Notes: generated by a model from the letters alone, not told the origin. A DNA stretch of 64,000 nt from Burkholderia cenocepacia (GCF_900446215.1 NZ_UAQZ01000014.1:248001-312000); one strand, 5' to 3'. Positions 28,380 to 37,212 are shown, numbered from the stretch's first letter. Numbers and translations: made by a program.

Positions 28380-28425
28380 AGCGTTGAAGCGCTGAAGTGC
28401 CGAAACACCGAAGCACTGAACGAAA
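28369..28425. repeat. Degenerate 8-9 bp direct repeats over the end of iolB
   Basis: Six or seven imperfect copies of a unit near GAAGCGCT (variants GAAACGCT, GAAGCGTT, GAAGTGC, GAAACACC, GAAGCACT) run through the iolB stop codon into the spacer. Slippage at this repeat could move the stop slightly. Confidence 0.6.
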
Positions 28426-28448
28426 CACGGGCCCGCGCGCGGCCCGTG
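28426..28448 (+). terminator. GC hairpin after iolB
   Basis: CACGGGCC and GGCCCGTG form a perfect 8-bp stem with a 7-base CG loop, 47 bases after the iolB stop. There is no T tract, so it is only a candidate end of the iol operon. Confidence 0.4.
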
Positions 28449-28501
28449 ACGATGCGACGCCCGGCGCGCGCGGACAGCGCCGGCAACGCTACGGAGCCGC
28501 C

Positions 28502-28996
28502 ATGGTGACGCCCCCCTTTCGCCTCGAACCCCACGCCTTCGACGACGATGCGTCGAATCCGGCGCTGCCGCACTTCAACGCGGCCGTCGCGCGCCGCATG
28601 GGAGAAATCGCGGTCAACCTCGCGTCGCGACGCGGGCTGCCGATCGCGGTCAGCATCGTCGGCGAGCAGGCGCCGCTGTTCTACTGCGCGCTCGACGGCA
28701 GCGACGCGCACGACAGCGACGCGATCCGCCGCCGGCAGAACACGGTGCTGCGGTTCGGCCAGAGTTCGCTCGCGGTCGGCGCGCGCTTTCGGCGGGCCGG
28801 CTGGTCGCTGCGGTCGCAGGGCCTGTCGGACGACGACTACGCGCTCGACGGCGGCGGCGTGCCGTTGCGGATCGCCGGCGCCGGCATCGTCGGCGCGATG
28901 ACGATCGCGGGGCTCGGCTCCGAAGCCGATCACGCGCTCGTCGTCGAATGTTTGCGGTGGCACGTCGGCGCGAATGCGCTGGCGATGAGCGCGTAG
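28502..28996 (+). CDS. UPF0303 / GlcG-HbpS-like domain protein
   Basis: A 164-residue cytoplasmic protein of the UPF0303 group (GlcG/HbpS-type haem-degrading fold). The family wording RRGLPIAVSIVG and RRQNTVLRFGQSSLAVG is evident. The biochemical role of UPF0303 proteins is not established; some GlcG/HbpS relatives bind haem. The ATG at 28502 is chosen for the family-like N-terminus, since the frame is open upstream through the repeat spacer. Whether it is transcribed with the iol operon is unclear because a hairpin lies between. Confidence 0.75.
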   Translation: MVTPPFRLEPHAFDDDASNPALPHFNAAVARRMGEIAVNLASRRGLPIAVSIVGEQAPLFYCALDGSDAHDSDAIRRRQNTVLRFGQSSLAVGARFRRAGWSLRSQGLSDDDYALDGGGVPLRIAGAGIVGAMTIAGLGSEADHALVVECLRWHVGANALAMSA

Positions 28997-28998
28997 CG

Positions 28999-29028
28999 GC
29001 GCGAACGGCGCCCACCCACCGTTCGCGC
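28999..29028. terminator. Hairpin between convergent UPF0303 and SDR genes
   Basis: GCGCGAACGG and CCGTTCGCGC form a perfect 10-bp stem around a 10-base loop, between two convergent stops. There is no T tract on either side. Confidence 0.5.
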
Positions 29029-29042
29029 GGTACCGCGGACGA

Positions 29043-29789
29043 TCAGTTCAACCCGCCGCTCACGACGAGGTGCTCGCCAGTCATCCAGCGCGCATCGTCC
29101 GACGCGAGGAACACGGCGACCGACGCGATGTCGTTCGGCTCGCCGAGGCGGCCGAGCGGCGTCTGGCCGAGCACCTGCGCTTCCAGATCGGAGCCGATGA
29201 TGCCCGCGCTGTGCGTGCCCTCGGTCACGATCATCCCCGGGTTGATCGCGTTCACGCGGATCTTGCGCGGGCCGAGTTCGAGCGCGAGCACGCCGGTGAT
29301 CGCGTCGACCGCACCCTTCGTGCCGCTGTACACGGCGCTGGCCGGCGGCGTGATGCTGGTCACGACCGAACTGATGTTGATGATGCTCGCGCCTTCGCCG
29401 AGATGCTTGACGGCCGCCTGCGTGGTCAGCAGCACGCCGAACACGTTCGTGTCGAACTGCCGGCGATAGTGTTCCTCGGTGATCGCTTCGATCGGCGCGA
29501 ATTCGTACACGCCCGAATTGTTGACGAGCACGTCGAGACGGCCATACGTTTCGATCGCCGTATCGACGATGCGTTGCGCGTCGGCGGCCTTCGACACGTC
29601 GCCGCCGACCGCGACCGCGCGGCCGCCCGCTTCGGTGATCGCGCTGACGACCGCGTCCGCGCCTGCCTTGCTACTCGCGTAGTTGACGACGACCGCCGCG
29701 CCTTCGTCGGCCAGTGCCTTCGCGATTGCCGCGCCGATGCCCTTCGATGCGCCCGTGACGATCGCGACCTTGCCTGCCAGCTTGCTCAT
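29043..29789 (-). CDS. Short-chain dehydrogenase/reductase
   Basis: A 248-residue classical SDR. It has the NAD(P)-binding TGASKGIGAAIAKAL near the N-terminus, NNSGVYE in place of the usual NNAG, the catalytic Ser in NISSVVTSITPP, Tyr and Lys in YSGTKGAVDAI, and the C-terminal ARWMTGEHLVVSGG. The substrate cannot be told; relatives reduce 3-ketoacyl or sugar carbonyl groups. The start at 29789 (MSKLAGKVAIVTG) is the family start, preceded by an AT-rich leader with GGAGAATG. It appears to be a single-gene unit. Confidence 0.92.
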   Translation of the reverse strand: MSKLAGKVAIVTGASKGIGAAIAKALADEGAAVVVNYASSKAGADAVVSAITEAGGRAVAVGGDVSKAADAQRIVDTAIETYGRLDVLVNNSGVYEFAPIEAITEEHYRRQFDTNVFGVLLTTQAAVKHLGEGASIINISSVVTSITPPASAVYSGTKGAVDAITGVLALELGPRKIRVNAINPGMIVTEGTHSAGIIGSDLEAQVLGQTPLGRLGEPNDIASVAVFLASDDARWMTGEHLVVSGGLN

Positions 29790-29982
29790 GATTTCATTCT
29801 CCAGTCCGAAGACGTTCGATGGATGGTGCCGGTTGCCGCAGCGAGGCGGTGATGCGTCGTTGCATCGTTGCGTCGCGATGGCGACCGGCCTGACTGGCAA
29901 TGTACTTGTGCGGCACCGCAGCGATAAAGCGGCTTGAAGCGAATTGACTGGCGGAGTTTGCCGAACAATCGATCGGGCGTCG

Positions 29983-30687
29983 TCAGCCGGCGCTCAGCCA
30001 TGCGTGGGCGACTTCGCCGCCCAGCCCGTCGAGCGCGCCGTCGTAGACGATCCGTCCCCGCCCCATCACCGCCACGCGCCGCGCGAGCCGCGGCGCGAGC
30101 TGCAACCGCTGCTCGATCAGCACGATCGCGACGCCGTCGGCCTGCAGCGCGGCAAGGCACGCGCCGACTTCGTCGACCGCGAGCGGCGCGAGCCCTTCGG
30201 CCGGCTCGTCGACGATCAGCACGCGCGGGCGGCCGGCGAGCGCGCGCACCAGCGCGAGCACCTGCTGCTCGCCGCCCGACAGCCGCCCCGCCTTCACGTC
30301 CGCGCGTGCGGCCAGCAGCGGAAACCGGTCGAGCAGGCGGTCGAGCGCTGCGCGTTCGGCCGTGCCGCGCGCGCCGCGCAAACCGAGCCGCAGGTTGTCG
30401 CGCACGGTCAGCAGCGGGAACACGTCGCGGCTTTCAGCCACGTAAGCGACGCCGCGCCGCGCGATTTCGAACGTGCGCGCGCCCGTGCATTCGGCGCCGG
30501 CGATGCGCACCGAACCGGCCGTGCGTACGAGCCCCATCACGGCCTTCGCGAGCGTCGAACGCCCCGATCCGTTGCGACCGAGCAGCGCGAGCGTCTCGCC
30601 CGGCGCGAGCGCGAGATCGACGCCGTCGAGCACGGGCTGCACCCCGTACCACGCGCGCAGCCCGCGAATGTCGAGCACGGCGCTCAT
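29983..30687 (-). CDS. Branched-chain-type ABC transporter ATPase (LivF-like), variant Walker A
   Basis: A 234-residue ATPase of the LivF type. The Walker A motif reads GRNGSGRST: the invariant Lys is Arg43. The rest is intact, with signature LSGGEQQVLAL, Walker B VLIVDEPAEGLAP and a switch His in place. The ATG overlaps the stop of the LivG-like gene (ATGA), so translation is coupled. It is last in an operon of two permeases and two ATPases. The Lys-to-Arg change is read directly from the codon CGT; from memory, some betaproteobacterial LivF homologues share it. Confidence 0.88.
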   Translation of the reverse strand: MSAVLDIRGLRAWYGVQPVLDGVDLALAPGETLALLGRNGSGRSTLAKAVMGLVRTAGSVRIAGAECTGARTFEIARRGVAYVAESRDVFPLLTVRDNLRLGLRGARGTAERAALDRLLDRFPLLAARADVKAGRLSGGEQQVLALVRALAGRPRVLIVDEPAEGLAPLAVDEVGACLAALQADGVAIVLIEQRLQLAPRLARRVAVMGRGRIVYDGALDGLGGEVAHAWLSAG

Positions 30688-31436
30688 GTCGCGCCCTCGC
30701 CCAGGTACGCGGCCCGCACGCGCGAATCGGCGCGGATCGCGTCGGGCGCGCCGGTCGCGACCACCGCGCCGCGCACGAGCACCGTGATGCGTTCGGCGAA
30801 CCCGAACACCGCGTCCATGTCGTGCTCGATCATCAGCACGGTGCGGCCCTGCGTCGTCGCGCGGATCAGCGCGATCATCCGCGCCGCCTGCGCGCGGCTC
30901 ATGCCGGCCGTCGGCTCGTCGAGCAGCAGCGTACGCGCGCCGCTTGCAAGCGCGATCCCGAGATCGAGCGCGCGCTGCTCCGCATAGCTCAGTTCGCCGG
31001 CCGGTGTGTCGCGCCGCGTGTCGAGGCCGACGTCGTGCAGCACGCGCGCGGCCGCGAGATCGATCGACGCCGATTCGCGCAGCCGGTTCCACCAGCGCCG
31101 CCGTTCGGCCGGCGCATGCAGCGCCGCGCAGCGCAGATTGTCGAATACGGTCAGCCGCGCGAACACGCTCGTCTGCTGAAAACTGCGGCCGATGCCGAGG
31201 CGGCTCGCGACGACGGGCCCGCGTCCGCGCAACTCGACGCCGTGCAGCACGACACGCCCGCGCGTCGGCCGCGTCGCCCCGGCGATCACGCCGAACAACG
31301 TCGACTTGCCTGCGCCGTTCGGCCCGATCAGCGCGTGACGCTCGCCGGCCGCGATGCTCAAATCCACACCGTCGAGCACCGTCTGCGCGCCGAAGCGCTG
31401 CACGACGCCATGAAGCGCGATCGCGTTGCCGTTCAT
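30684..31436 (-). CDS. Branched-chain-type ABC transporter ATPase (LivG-like)
   Basis: A 250-residue ATPase of the LivG type. It has a normal Walker A (GPNGAGKST), the Q loop IGRSFQQTSVF, the LivG-style signature LSYAEQRAL, Walker B LLLDEPTAGM and the switch His in IEHDMDAVFGFA. Both its ends overlap neighbours by four bases (ATGA). With LivF-, LivM- and LivH-like partners it forms the energy and membrane parts of an importer for an amino acid, amide or aromatic acid. Confidence 0.92.
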   Translation of the reverse strand: MNGNAIALHGVVQRFGAQTVLDGVDLSIAAGERHALIGPNGAGKSTLFGVIAGATRPTRGRVVLHGVELRGRGPVVASRLGIGRSFQQTSVFARLTVFDNLRCAALHAPAERRRWWNRLRESASIDLAAARVLHDVGLDTRRDTPAGELSYAEQRALDLGIALASGARTLLLDEPTAGMSRAQAARMIALIRATTQGRTVLMIEHDMDAVFGFAERITVLVRGAVVATGAPDAIRADSRVRAAYLGEGAT

Positions 31437-32662
31437 CGCGCGTCCTCCCGCGGGGTCGCTGCCGCGTCATGCGCGAGCCGCGCGCGCCAGCCCCACAGCA
31501 GTGTGCCGATGCCGGCCGCCGAGCATGCGACGGCCCAGCCGACCGGCGTATCGGCATCGATGCCCCACGCGCCGAACGCGAGGCCCGTGCCGTCGTCCTG
31601 CGCGAACCGCCACGCATAGCCGAGCTCGGCCGCGCAGACGATCGCGACGCCCCAGAACGCGCACGCGCCGACGCCGCACAGCACGCGCCACCGCTCGGCC
31701 GCCGGCGCGCCGCGGCGCAGCGCATGCGCGAGCGTTTGCGCAATGCCGGCGATCCCGCCCGGCGCGGCCACGACGACCGCGACGAACAACACGCCGAGAT
31801 ACAGCGCCCACGCGCGCGACACGCCCGCGACGACGATACTCAGCGCGGTCAGCACGGCCACGCCGACCGCGGGCCCGAAGAATGCGCCGGTGCCGCCGAT
31901 CACCGCGGCGATCAGCACGGTCGCCGAGCGCGCCATCGACACGCTGTCGGGCGTCGCGATTTCGACGTCGATCAGCGTCAGCGTGCCGGCGATGCCGGCG
32001 AAGAACGATGCGCAGGTCACCATCGCGAGCCGCACGCGGCGCGGATCGGTGCCGAGCGCCGCGACGCGCGCCGGGTTGTCGCGCACCGCGTTCGCGAGCC
32101 GCGCGAGCGGCGTGCGCGTCAACGCATGCATCGCGCACGCCGACACGACGCACCACGCGGCGATCACCGCATACGCGTGCGCCGGCGCGCCGAAATAGCC
32201 GTTGCCCCAGGACGCGCCGCTCGCCCGGTCGATCGGCACGCCGCCGAGGCCGCCGAACCACGCGGGCACGCTCCACGCGGCCGCCGCGACGCATTCGCCG
32301 AGCCCGAGCGTGATCATCGCGAACGCGGTGCCGGAGCGGCGCGTCGCCAGCAGCCCGGCGACGAACCCGAAGCCCGCGCCGGCCACGCCGCCGACGAGCG
32401 GCAACAGCGGCAGCGGGCCGCCGACGTGATTGAACCAGTGGGCGGCCGCGAACGCGCCGAGACCCGCGAACGCCGCATGCCCGAACGACAGCAGCCCGGT
32501 CGTGCCGAGCTGCAGGTTGTACGACAGCGCGAGCACGACGAGCGCGGCCGTCTGCGCGAGATAGCCGAGCACCGCGCCGTGCGGCCACAGCCACGCGGGC
32601 AGCGCGACGCACGCGGCGAACAGCGCCCAGCGCGCGGATCCGGCCAATGCGCGGCTATGCAT
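31433..32662 (-). CDS. Branched-chain-type ABC transporter permease (LivM-like)
   Basis: A 409-residue inner-membrane permease with about ten hydrophobic segments. It contains the family motif LSYNLQLGTTGLLSFGHAAF and the ATPase-contact loop YLGVLFVAVV. It is longer than usual: after the core it carries two further hydrophobic segments (about 315-400) not needed for the LivM fold. The ATG at 32662 overlaps the end of the LivH-like gene by 8 bases. Confidence 0.88.
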   Translation of the reverse strand: MHSRALAGSARWALFAACVALPAWLWPHGAVLGYLAQTAALVVLALSYNLQLGTTGLLSFGHAAFAGLGAFAAAHWFNHVGGPLPLLPLVGGVAGAGFGFVAGLLATRRSGTAFAMITLGLGECVAAAAWSVPAWFGGLGGVPIDRASGASWGNGYFGAPAHAYAVIAAWCVVSACAMHALTRTPLARLANAVRDNPARVAALGTDPRRVRLAMVTCASFFAGIAGTLTLIDVEIATPDSVSMARSATVLIAAVIGGTGAFFGPAVGVAVLTALSIVVAGVSRAWALYLGVLFVAVVVAAPGGIAGIAQTLAHALRRGAPAAERWRVLCGVGACAFWGVAIVCAAELGYAWRFAQDDGTGLAFGAWGIDADTPVGWAVACSAAGIGTLLWGWRARLAHDAAATPREDAR

Positions 32663-33590
32663 CGACACGCTCGCCGAACAACCCGCGCGGTCGCGCGACC
32701 AGCACCGCGACGAGCAGCAGGTACGGCACCAGCGGCGCCAGTTGCGCGATCGACACGGCGGCGACGCTATCCGGCAGCGCGATGCCCGTCCATTGCACGA
32801 GGTCGCGCAGCGACGTGTCGCTCGCCGCCGCGAAGGTCTGCGCGAAACCGACCGCGAGCGACGCGACGAACGCACCGCCGAGCGAGCCGAGCCCGCCGAT
32901 CACGACCACCGCGAACACGACCGACCCGACGGTTTCGGCCAGCGCGGGCTCGATTACCGCGAGCGGCGCACCGATCACGCCGGCCAGCGCCGCGAGCGCG
33001 GTGCCCGCGCCGAACAGCGCCGTCATCACGCGCGGCACGTCGTAGCCGAGCGCCTCGACGGCCGCGCGATGCGTGAGCGCCGCGCGCACGACGAGCCCGA
33101 TACGCGACGCACGCAGCAGCACGCCGAGCGCGACCAGCATCGTCGTGGACATCGCCATCATGAACAGCCGGTAGCGCGGCAACGCGAGACCGAACACGGT
33201 CACGGGCGCGCCGTCGAACAGCGGCGGCACGGGCGCCGGCAGCGGCGCGAGGCCCCACGCGAGTTTCGCGCCCTCGCCGATCAGGTACGCGAGACCGAAG
33301 GTCAGCAGCAGTTCGCTCGTATGGCCGCGCGCCTGCACACGGCGCAGCAGCGCGCGTTCGCAGCCGGCGCCGAGCAGCCCGACCGCGAGCGGCGCGAGCA
33401 CGAGCGCGGACCAGAAGCCCGCCCAGGCCGCGATGCCGTAGCCGACGTACGCACCGAGCATGTAGAAGCTCGCATGCGCGAAGTTGAGCACGCCCTGCAC
33501 GCTGAAGATCAGCGTGAGGCCGGCCGACAGCATGAACAGCAGCAAGCCGTAGCTGAGGCCGTTGAAGGCCTGGAGCGCGAACGCGTGCAC
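32655..33590 (-). CDS. Branched-chain-type ABC transporter permease (LivH-like)
   Basis: A 311-residue inner-membrane permease with eight or so helices. It has the LivH landmarks FNGLSYGLLLFMLSAGLTL, IFSVQGVLNFAHASFYMLGA and VVIGGLGSLGGAFVAS. Translation starts with GTG, nine bases after the thioesterase stop. No substrate-binding protein gene is next to the four transporter genes, so the receptor must be encoded elsewhere. Confidence 0.9.
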   Translation of the reverse strand: MHAFALQAFNGLSYGLLLFMLSAGLTLIFSVQGVLNFAHASFYMLGAYVGYGIAAWAGFWSALVLAPLAVGLLGAGCERALLRRVQARGHTSELLLTFGLAYLIGEGAKLAWGLAPLPAPVPPLFDGAPVTVFGLALPRYRLFMMAMSTTMLVALGVLLRASRIGLVVRAALTHRAAVEALGYDVPRVMTALFGAGTALAALAGVIGAPLAVIEPALAETVGSVVFAVVVIGGLGSLGGAFVASLAVGFAQTFAAASDTSLRDLVQWTGIALPDSVAAVSIAQLAPLVPYLLLVAVLVARPRGLFGERVDA

Positions 33591-33599
33591 CGCGTGGCG

Positions 33600-34037
33600 T
33601 CAGGCGGCGAGCGGTTCGAGCGCGGCGCGCAGCGCGTCGGGCAGCGGCACCGGACGGCGCGTGCCGCGATCGACGTACACGTGCACGAAGTGCCCCTGCG
33701 CGGCGGGTGACGCATCGCCCTGCGCAAACAGCCCGACTTCGTAGCGCACGCTCGACGTGCCGAGCTTCACGACGCGCAGCCCCGCGTCGACCGCTTGCGG
33801 GAACACGAGCGGCGCGAAGTAGTTGCACTGCGTCTCGACGACCAGCCCGATCGTCTGCCCGTGCTCGACGTCGAGCACGCCCGCGCGGATCAGGTACTCG
33901 TTCACGACGGTGTCGAAGTAGCTGTAGTAGACGACGTTGTTCACGTGCCCGTAAACGTCGTTGTCCATCCAGCGGGTCGTGATCGGCAGGAAGTGGCGAT
34001 AGGCGTCGCGCGGACGCGGCTGTGGCTTGTCGGACAT
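33600..34037 (-). CDS. Hotdog-fold acyl-CoA thioesterase
   Basis: A 145-residue enzyme of the 4-hydroxybenzoyl-CoA thioesterase type. The active-site segment TTRWMDNDVYGHVNNVVYY (Asp with GHVNN) is diagnostic of this hotdog family. It probably hydrolyses an acyl- or aroyl-CoA. The gene lies nine bases before the LivH-like permease and is likely co-transcribed, which hints that the importer may carry an acid that is handled as a CoA ester. The start at 34037 (MSDKPQPRPRDAYRHF) fits the family; the frame is open upstream. Confidence 0.85.
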   Translation of the reverse strand: MSDKPQPRPRDAYRHFLPITTRWMDNDVYGHVNNVVYYSYFDTVVNEYLIRAGVLDVEHGQTIGLVVETQCNYFAPLVFPQAVDAGLRVVKLGTSSVRYEVGLFAQGDASPAAQGHFVHVYVDRGTRRPVPLPDALRAALEPLAA

Positions 34038-34200
34038 GGCGATGGCGGTCAGGACGATGGAAGCGAAGGGAACGAGGGAGATGACGGCGGCGAAGACGAC
34101 GCGTGGCGGCCGCACGACGCGGCGCGCCGGCCGGCGACGAAGCGCCGCGTCGCGATCGCGCGCGCCGCGGCGGATGAAACCCTGCGGGCAGGCCGGCCCG

Positions 34201-34737
34201 TCACTGCCCCGGCCGGTCGACGAATTCGAAATCGAGGCCGCGCGCGCGCATCCAGTCGGCGAGCGCGACGCCCGTGCCGGCGCGCCACGGGCGCAGCAGC
34301 GGCGGATCGACGAGCTTGTACTCGAGCAGTTCCGGCGACAACGACACCGTGCCCGACGCCCGCACGTGGTACGCGATGATCAGTTCGTTCTTGCGGATGA
34401 ATTCGTACACGCCGACGAGCGATACCTGCTCGGCCTTCAGCGCGGTTTCCTCGAACACCTCGCGGGCGATGCCGTCCTCGGGCGTCTCGCCGTTTTCGAG
34501 AAAGCCGGTGATCAGCGCGAACATCCCTTCGGGCCACGCCGCGTTGCGCGCGAGCAGGATCTTGCCGTCGAGTTCGACGATCGCGGCGACGACCGGCAGC
34601 GGGTTGTTCCAGTGCACGTAGCCGCACGACTCGTCGGGGCATGCCTGGCGAACGCGGCCGCCCTCATGGTCGGGATCGGCCCGCTCGGTGAGCGGGCTCG
34701 CGCAGCGCGGGCAAAAACGGTAGTCGGCGGTGGTCAT
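34201..34737 (-). CDS. Nudix hydrolase with N-terminal zinc ribbon
   Basis: A 178-residue protein. It begins with a zinc-ribbon-like segment (CPRCASPLTERAD then CPDESCGYVHW), followed by a Nudix domain whose box reads GFLENGETPEDGIAREVFEE. The REVFEE core is intact, but the final Gly of the box is Ala. The arrangement resembles the NAD(H) pyrophosphatase group and related nucleoside-diphosphate hydrolases; the substrate is not determined. It starts at 34737 with the family-like N-terminus MTTADYRFCPRC. Confidence 0.9.
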   Translation of the reverse strand: MTTADYRFCPRCASPLTERADPDHEGGRVRQACPDESCGYVHWNNPLPVVAAIVELDGKILLARNAAWPEGMFALITGFLENGETPEDGIAREVFEETALKAEQVSLVGVYEFIRKNELIIAYHVRASGTVSLSPELLEYKLVDPPLLRPWRAGTGVALADWMRARGLDFEFVDRPGQ

Positions 34738-34849
34738 CGATGAGAATCTGGCGAGCGCCGGACGGCCGCCTGCCGGCTGCCCGCGCACCCGCTCGGCGCG
34801 GGAAAGGCTTCATTCTAGCGAGTTTGCCCGCGCCGGAGACGATCCGGCC

Positions 34850-36121
34850 CTACCCGCGCCGGGATGATCGGCGCCCGCGCGCGGCGGTCGCCGCGAAGCC
34901 GGCGGCGCCGATCAGCAGCGCGGCCACCGCGACCCACAGCGCGGGCGTAAACGACCCGAAGCGCGCGGCCAGCGGCGCCGCGACGAGCGGCCCGAGGATC
35001 TGCCCGACGCCATACGAGGCGGTCGCGTAACCCATCAGCCCGGCCGCGCGCTCGCCGTGCAGGCGCCGCGCCTCGCGCATCGCGAACAGCGTGATCGCGG
35101 TGAACGGCAGGCCGAGCAACGCGCTGCCGATCGAGAAGCCGGCCGCGTTCGGCCACACGATCCCGGCCGCGATGCCGAGCGCCTGCGTCGCGCAGCCGGC
35201 CGCCAGCAGCAGCCGGTTGTCCCAGTGGCCAGGTAGCCGCGCGGCGGTGATCGCGCCGACGATCAGCGCCGCGCCGAACATCGGCCAGAACAGGTCGGGC
35301 CACGGCGAACCGGCCGGCAGCGCGGCGCGCGCGATCACCGGCAGGAACGTCGCGGTGATGATGTAGCCGAAGCCCGGTGCGCCGTACAGCACGACGAGCC
35401 ACGCGGCGTCCGCGCGACGGCTTCGCGGGGCGGCCCGCGCCGCCGGGGCGACCGGCACGCCGGTGGCCGCATGTGGCGCGGCAGCGGTCGACGTTGGCTG
35501 CGCGTGCGCCACGGCCGGCGCCGCACCGAACGTGCGCCAGATCGCGACCGACAGGACGGCCGACAACGCCGCGAAACCCAGCCAGCCCAGCGCGGCATGC
35601 TGGCCGGCCAGCGCACTGCCGATCAGCCCCGTCACCACGATGCCGACGCCCGGCCCCGCGTAGATCACCCCGCTCCATTCGGGCGCAGCCAGCTCGGCCA
35701 GACGCCGCAACCCCCATTGCGACATGAACACGAACGTCCATGCGCTGACGACGCCCGCGACGAAACGCACGACGAGCCACGCCGGCAGCCAGTGACCGAT
35801 GCCCATCGCGGCGGTCAGCAGCACGGTCGCCGCGAGCCCGAAGCGCACCATCCGCGCCGGCGCGACGTGCAGCGCCGCGCAACTGACCGCGCCGACGAAG
35901 TAGCCCGCATAGTTTGCGGACGCAAGCCAGCCGCCGGCTTTCAGGTCGATCGAGCCGTCCGCGAGCATCAGCGGCAACAGCGGCGTGAACGCGAAACGGC
36001 CGACGCCGAGCACGACGGCGAGCCCGACCATGCAGGCGAGCGCGGCCGCGCGGGCGCGGCGGTCGGCCTGGTCGGACGAAGGCACGCGGGCGGCGGCGGG
36101 CGGAGCATCGAAGCGGGACAT
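34850..36121 (-). CDS. YbfB/YjiJ-type MFS transporter
   Basis: A 423-residue inner-membrane protein with 12 predicted helices. The first is ACMVGLAVVLGVGRFAFTPLLPLM, the typical start of the YbfB/YjiJ branch of the major facilitator superfamily. A Pro/Ala-rich cytoplasmic loop lies in the middle (about 200-235). Members are thought to be small-molecule exporters; the substrate is unknown. It is divergent from a LysR gene across 125 bases and is the likely target of that regulator. Confidence 0.88.
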   Translation of the reverse strand: MSRFDAPPAAARVPSSDQADRRARAAALACMVGLAVVLGVGRFAFTPLLPLMLADGSIDLKAGGWLASANYAGYFVGAVSCAALHVAPARMVRFGLAATVLLTAAMGIGHWLPAWLVVRFVAGVVSAWTFVFMSQWGLRRLAELAAPEWSGVIYAGPGVGIVVTGLIGSALAGQHAALGWLGFAALSAVLSVAIWRTFGAAPAVAHAQPTSTAAAPHAATGVPVAPAARAAPRSRRADAAWLVVLYGAPGFGYIITATFLPVIARAALPAGSPWPDLFWPMFGAALIVGAITAARLPGHWDNRLLLAAGCATQALGIAAGIVWPNAAGFSIGSALLGLPFTAITLFAMREARRLHGERAAGLMGYATASYGVGQILGPLVAAPLAARFGSFTPALWVAVAALLIGAAGFAATAARGRRSSRRG

Positions 36122-36246
36122 GGCGGCATGGGCCGGCGCTTCGCGCGCGCCAGCCGGATCGGAAATCGGAATGGGTCCATCCTAGCTTGACCAACCATTC
36201 TCGAAAAATGAATAATTAAGAATCGACTCATCCCTCGGAGAGAATC
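36122..36246. promoter_or_regulatory. Divergent MFS/lysR promoter region
   Basis: An AT-rich block at about 36183-36230, with imperfect ATTC/GAAT repeats (ATTCTCGAAAAATGAAT), separates the two starts. It is the likely LysR operator and promoter area; exact boxes are not resolved. Confidence 0.45.
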
Positions 36247-37161
36247 ATGGACCTGGCGGCGCTGGCGATTTTCCGGGCGGTCGTGCGCGAGAACGGCGTG
36301 ACGCGCGCGGCGGCCAAGCTCAATCGCGTGCAGTCGAACGTCACGACGCGCATCAAGCAGCTGGAGGAGGAACTCGGCGCGGCGCTGTTCGTGCGCGACG
36401 GCCGCCGGCTCGTGCTGACGCCGGCCGGGCAGACGCTGCTGCCGTATGCGGAGCGCCTGCTCGCGCTCGCCGACGAGGCGCGCGACGCGGTGCGCGAGGA
36501 CACGCCGCGCGGGCGGCTGCGGCTCGGCACGATGGAAAGCACGGCCGCGAGCCGGCTGCCGACCATCCTCGCGCGCTATCACCACGCGTGGCCCGACGTG
36601 TCGCTCGAATTGCTGACGGGCACGACGGGCTGGCTGATCGACCGCGTGCGCGACTTCGAGGTCGACGCCGCGCTGTTCGCGCGCCCGCCCGAGCCGGACA
36701 TGCTGCCCGACACGTTCGAGACCGTGCCGATCTTCCGCGAGGATCTCGTGCTGCTCACGCCGCGCGGCCATCCGCCGGTGCGCACGCCACGCGACGTGAT
36801 CCTGCCGACGCTGATCGCGTTCGAGCGCGGCTGCACGTATCGCAAGTACGTCGAGCAGTGGTACGCGGCGCACGGCGTGAAGCCGGCCCGCGTGCTCGAG
36901 CTCGGCTCGTATCACGCGATCGTGGCGTGCGTCGCGGCCGGCGCGGGCATCGCGGTCGCGCCGCGTTCGGTGCTCGATCTGCAGCCCGAGACCGGCAACA
37001 TCGCCGCGCACAGGATTCCCGAACTCGAAGGGATCGACACGCTGCTCGCGTGGCGGCGGGGCTATGCGTCGGCGGCGCTCGCCGCGCTGCGCGATGCGCT
37101 CACCGACACCGCGCGGCAGCCCGGCGACGTGACGAAGCCGACGGTGACCGTACCGGCCTGA
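36247..37161 (+). CDS. LysR-family transcriptional regulator
   Basis: A 304-residue regulator with an N-terminal helix-turn-helix (VRENGVTRAAAKLNRVQSNV; TTRIKQLEEELGAALFVRDG) and a type 2 periplasmic-binding-like effector domain. The ATG follows GGAGAGA. It is divergent from the YbfB/YjiJ-type MFS gene, the usual layout in which a LysR protein controls an efflux pump. The effector is unknown. Confidence 0.93.
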   Translation: MDLAALAIFRAVVRENGVTRAAAKLNRVQSNVTTRIKQLEEELGAALFVRDGRRLVLTPAGQTLLPYAERLLALADEARDAVREDTPRGRLRLGTMESTAASRLPTILARYHHAWPDVSLELLTGTTGWLIDRVRDFEVDAALFARPPEPDMLPDTFETVPIFREDLVLLTPRGHPPVRTPRDVILPTLIAFERGCTYRKYVEQWYAAHGVKPARVLELGSYHAIVACVAAGAGIAVAPRSVLDLQPETGNIAAHRIPELEGIDTLLAWRRGYASAALAALRDALTDTARQPGDVTKPTVTVPA

Positions 37162-37212
37162 CCCGTGCCCGCGCGTCGCCGCATCGATCGACACGCCTCG
37201 ACCGCACAAACG

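Noticed and set aside
29983-31743. Apparent LivF fusion with an N-terminal extension of over 350 residues
   Set aside because: The extension is a second frame across the LivG-type gene. The ATGA overlap at 30684-30687 gives a normal start for a standard-length LivF.
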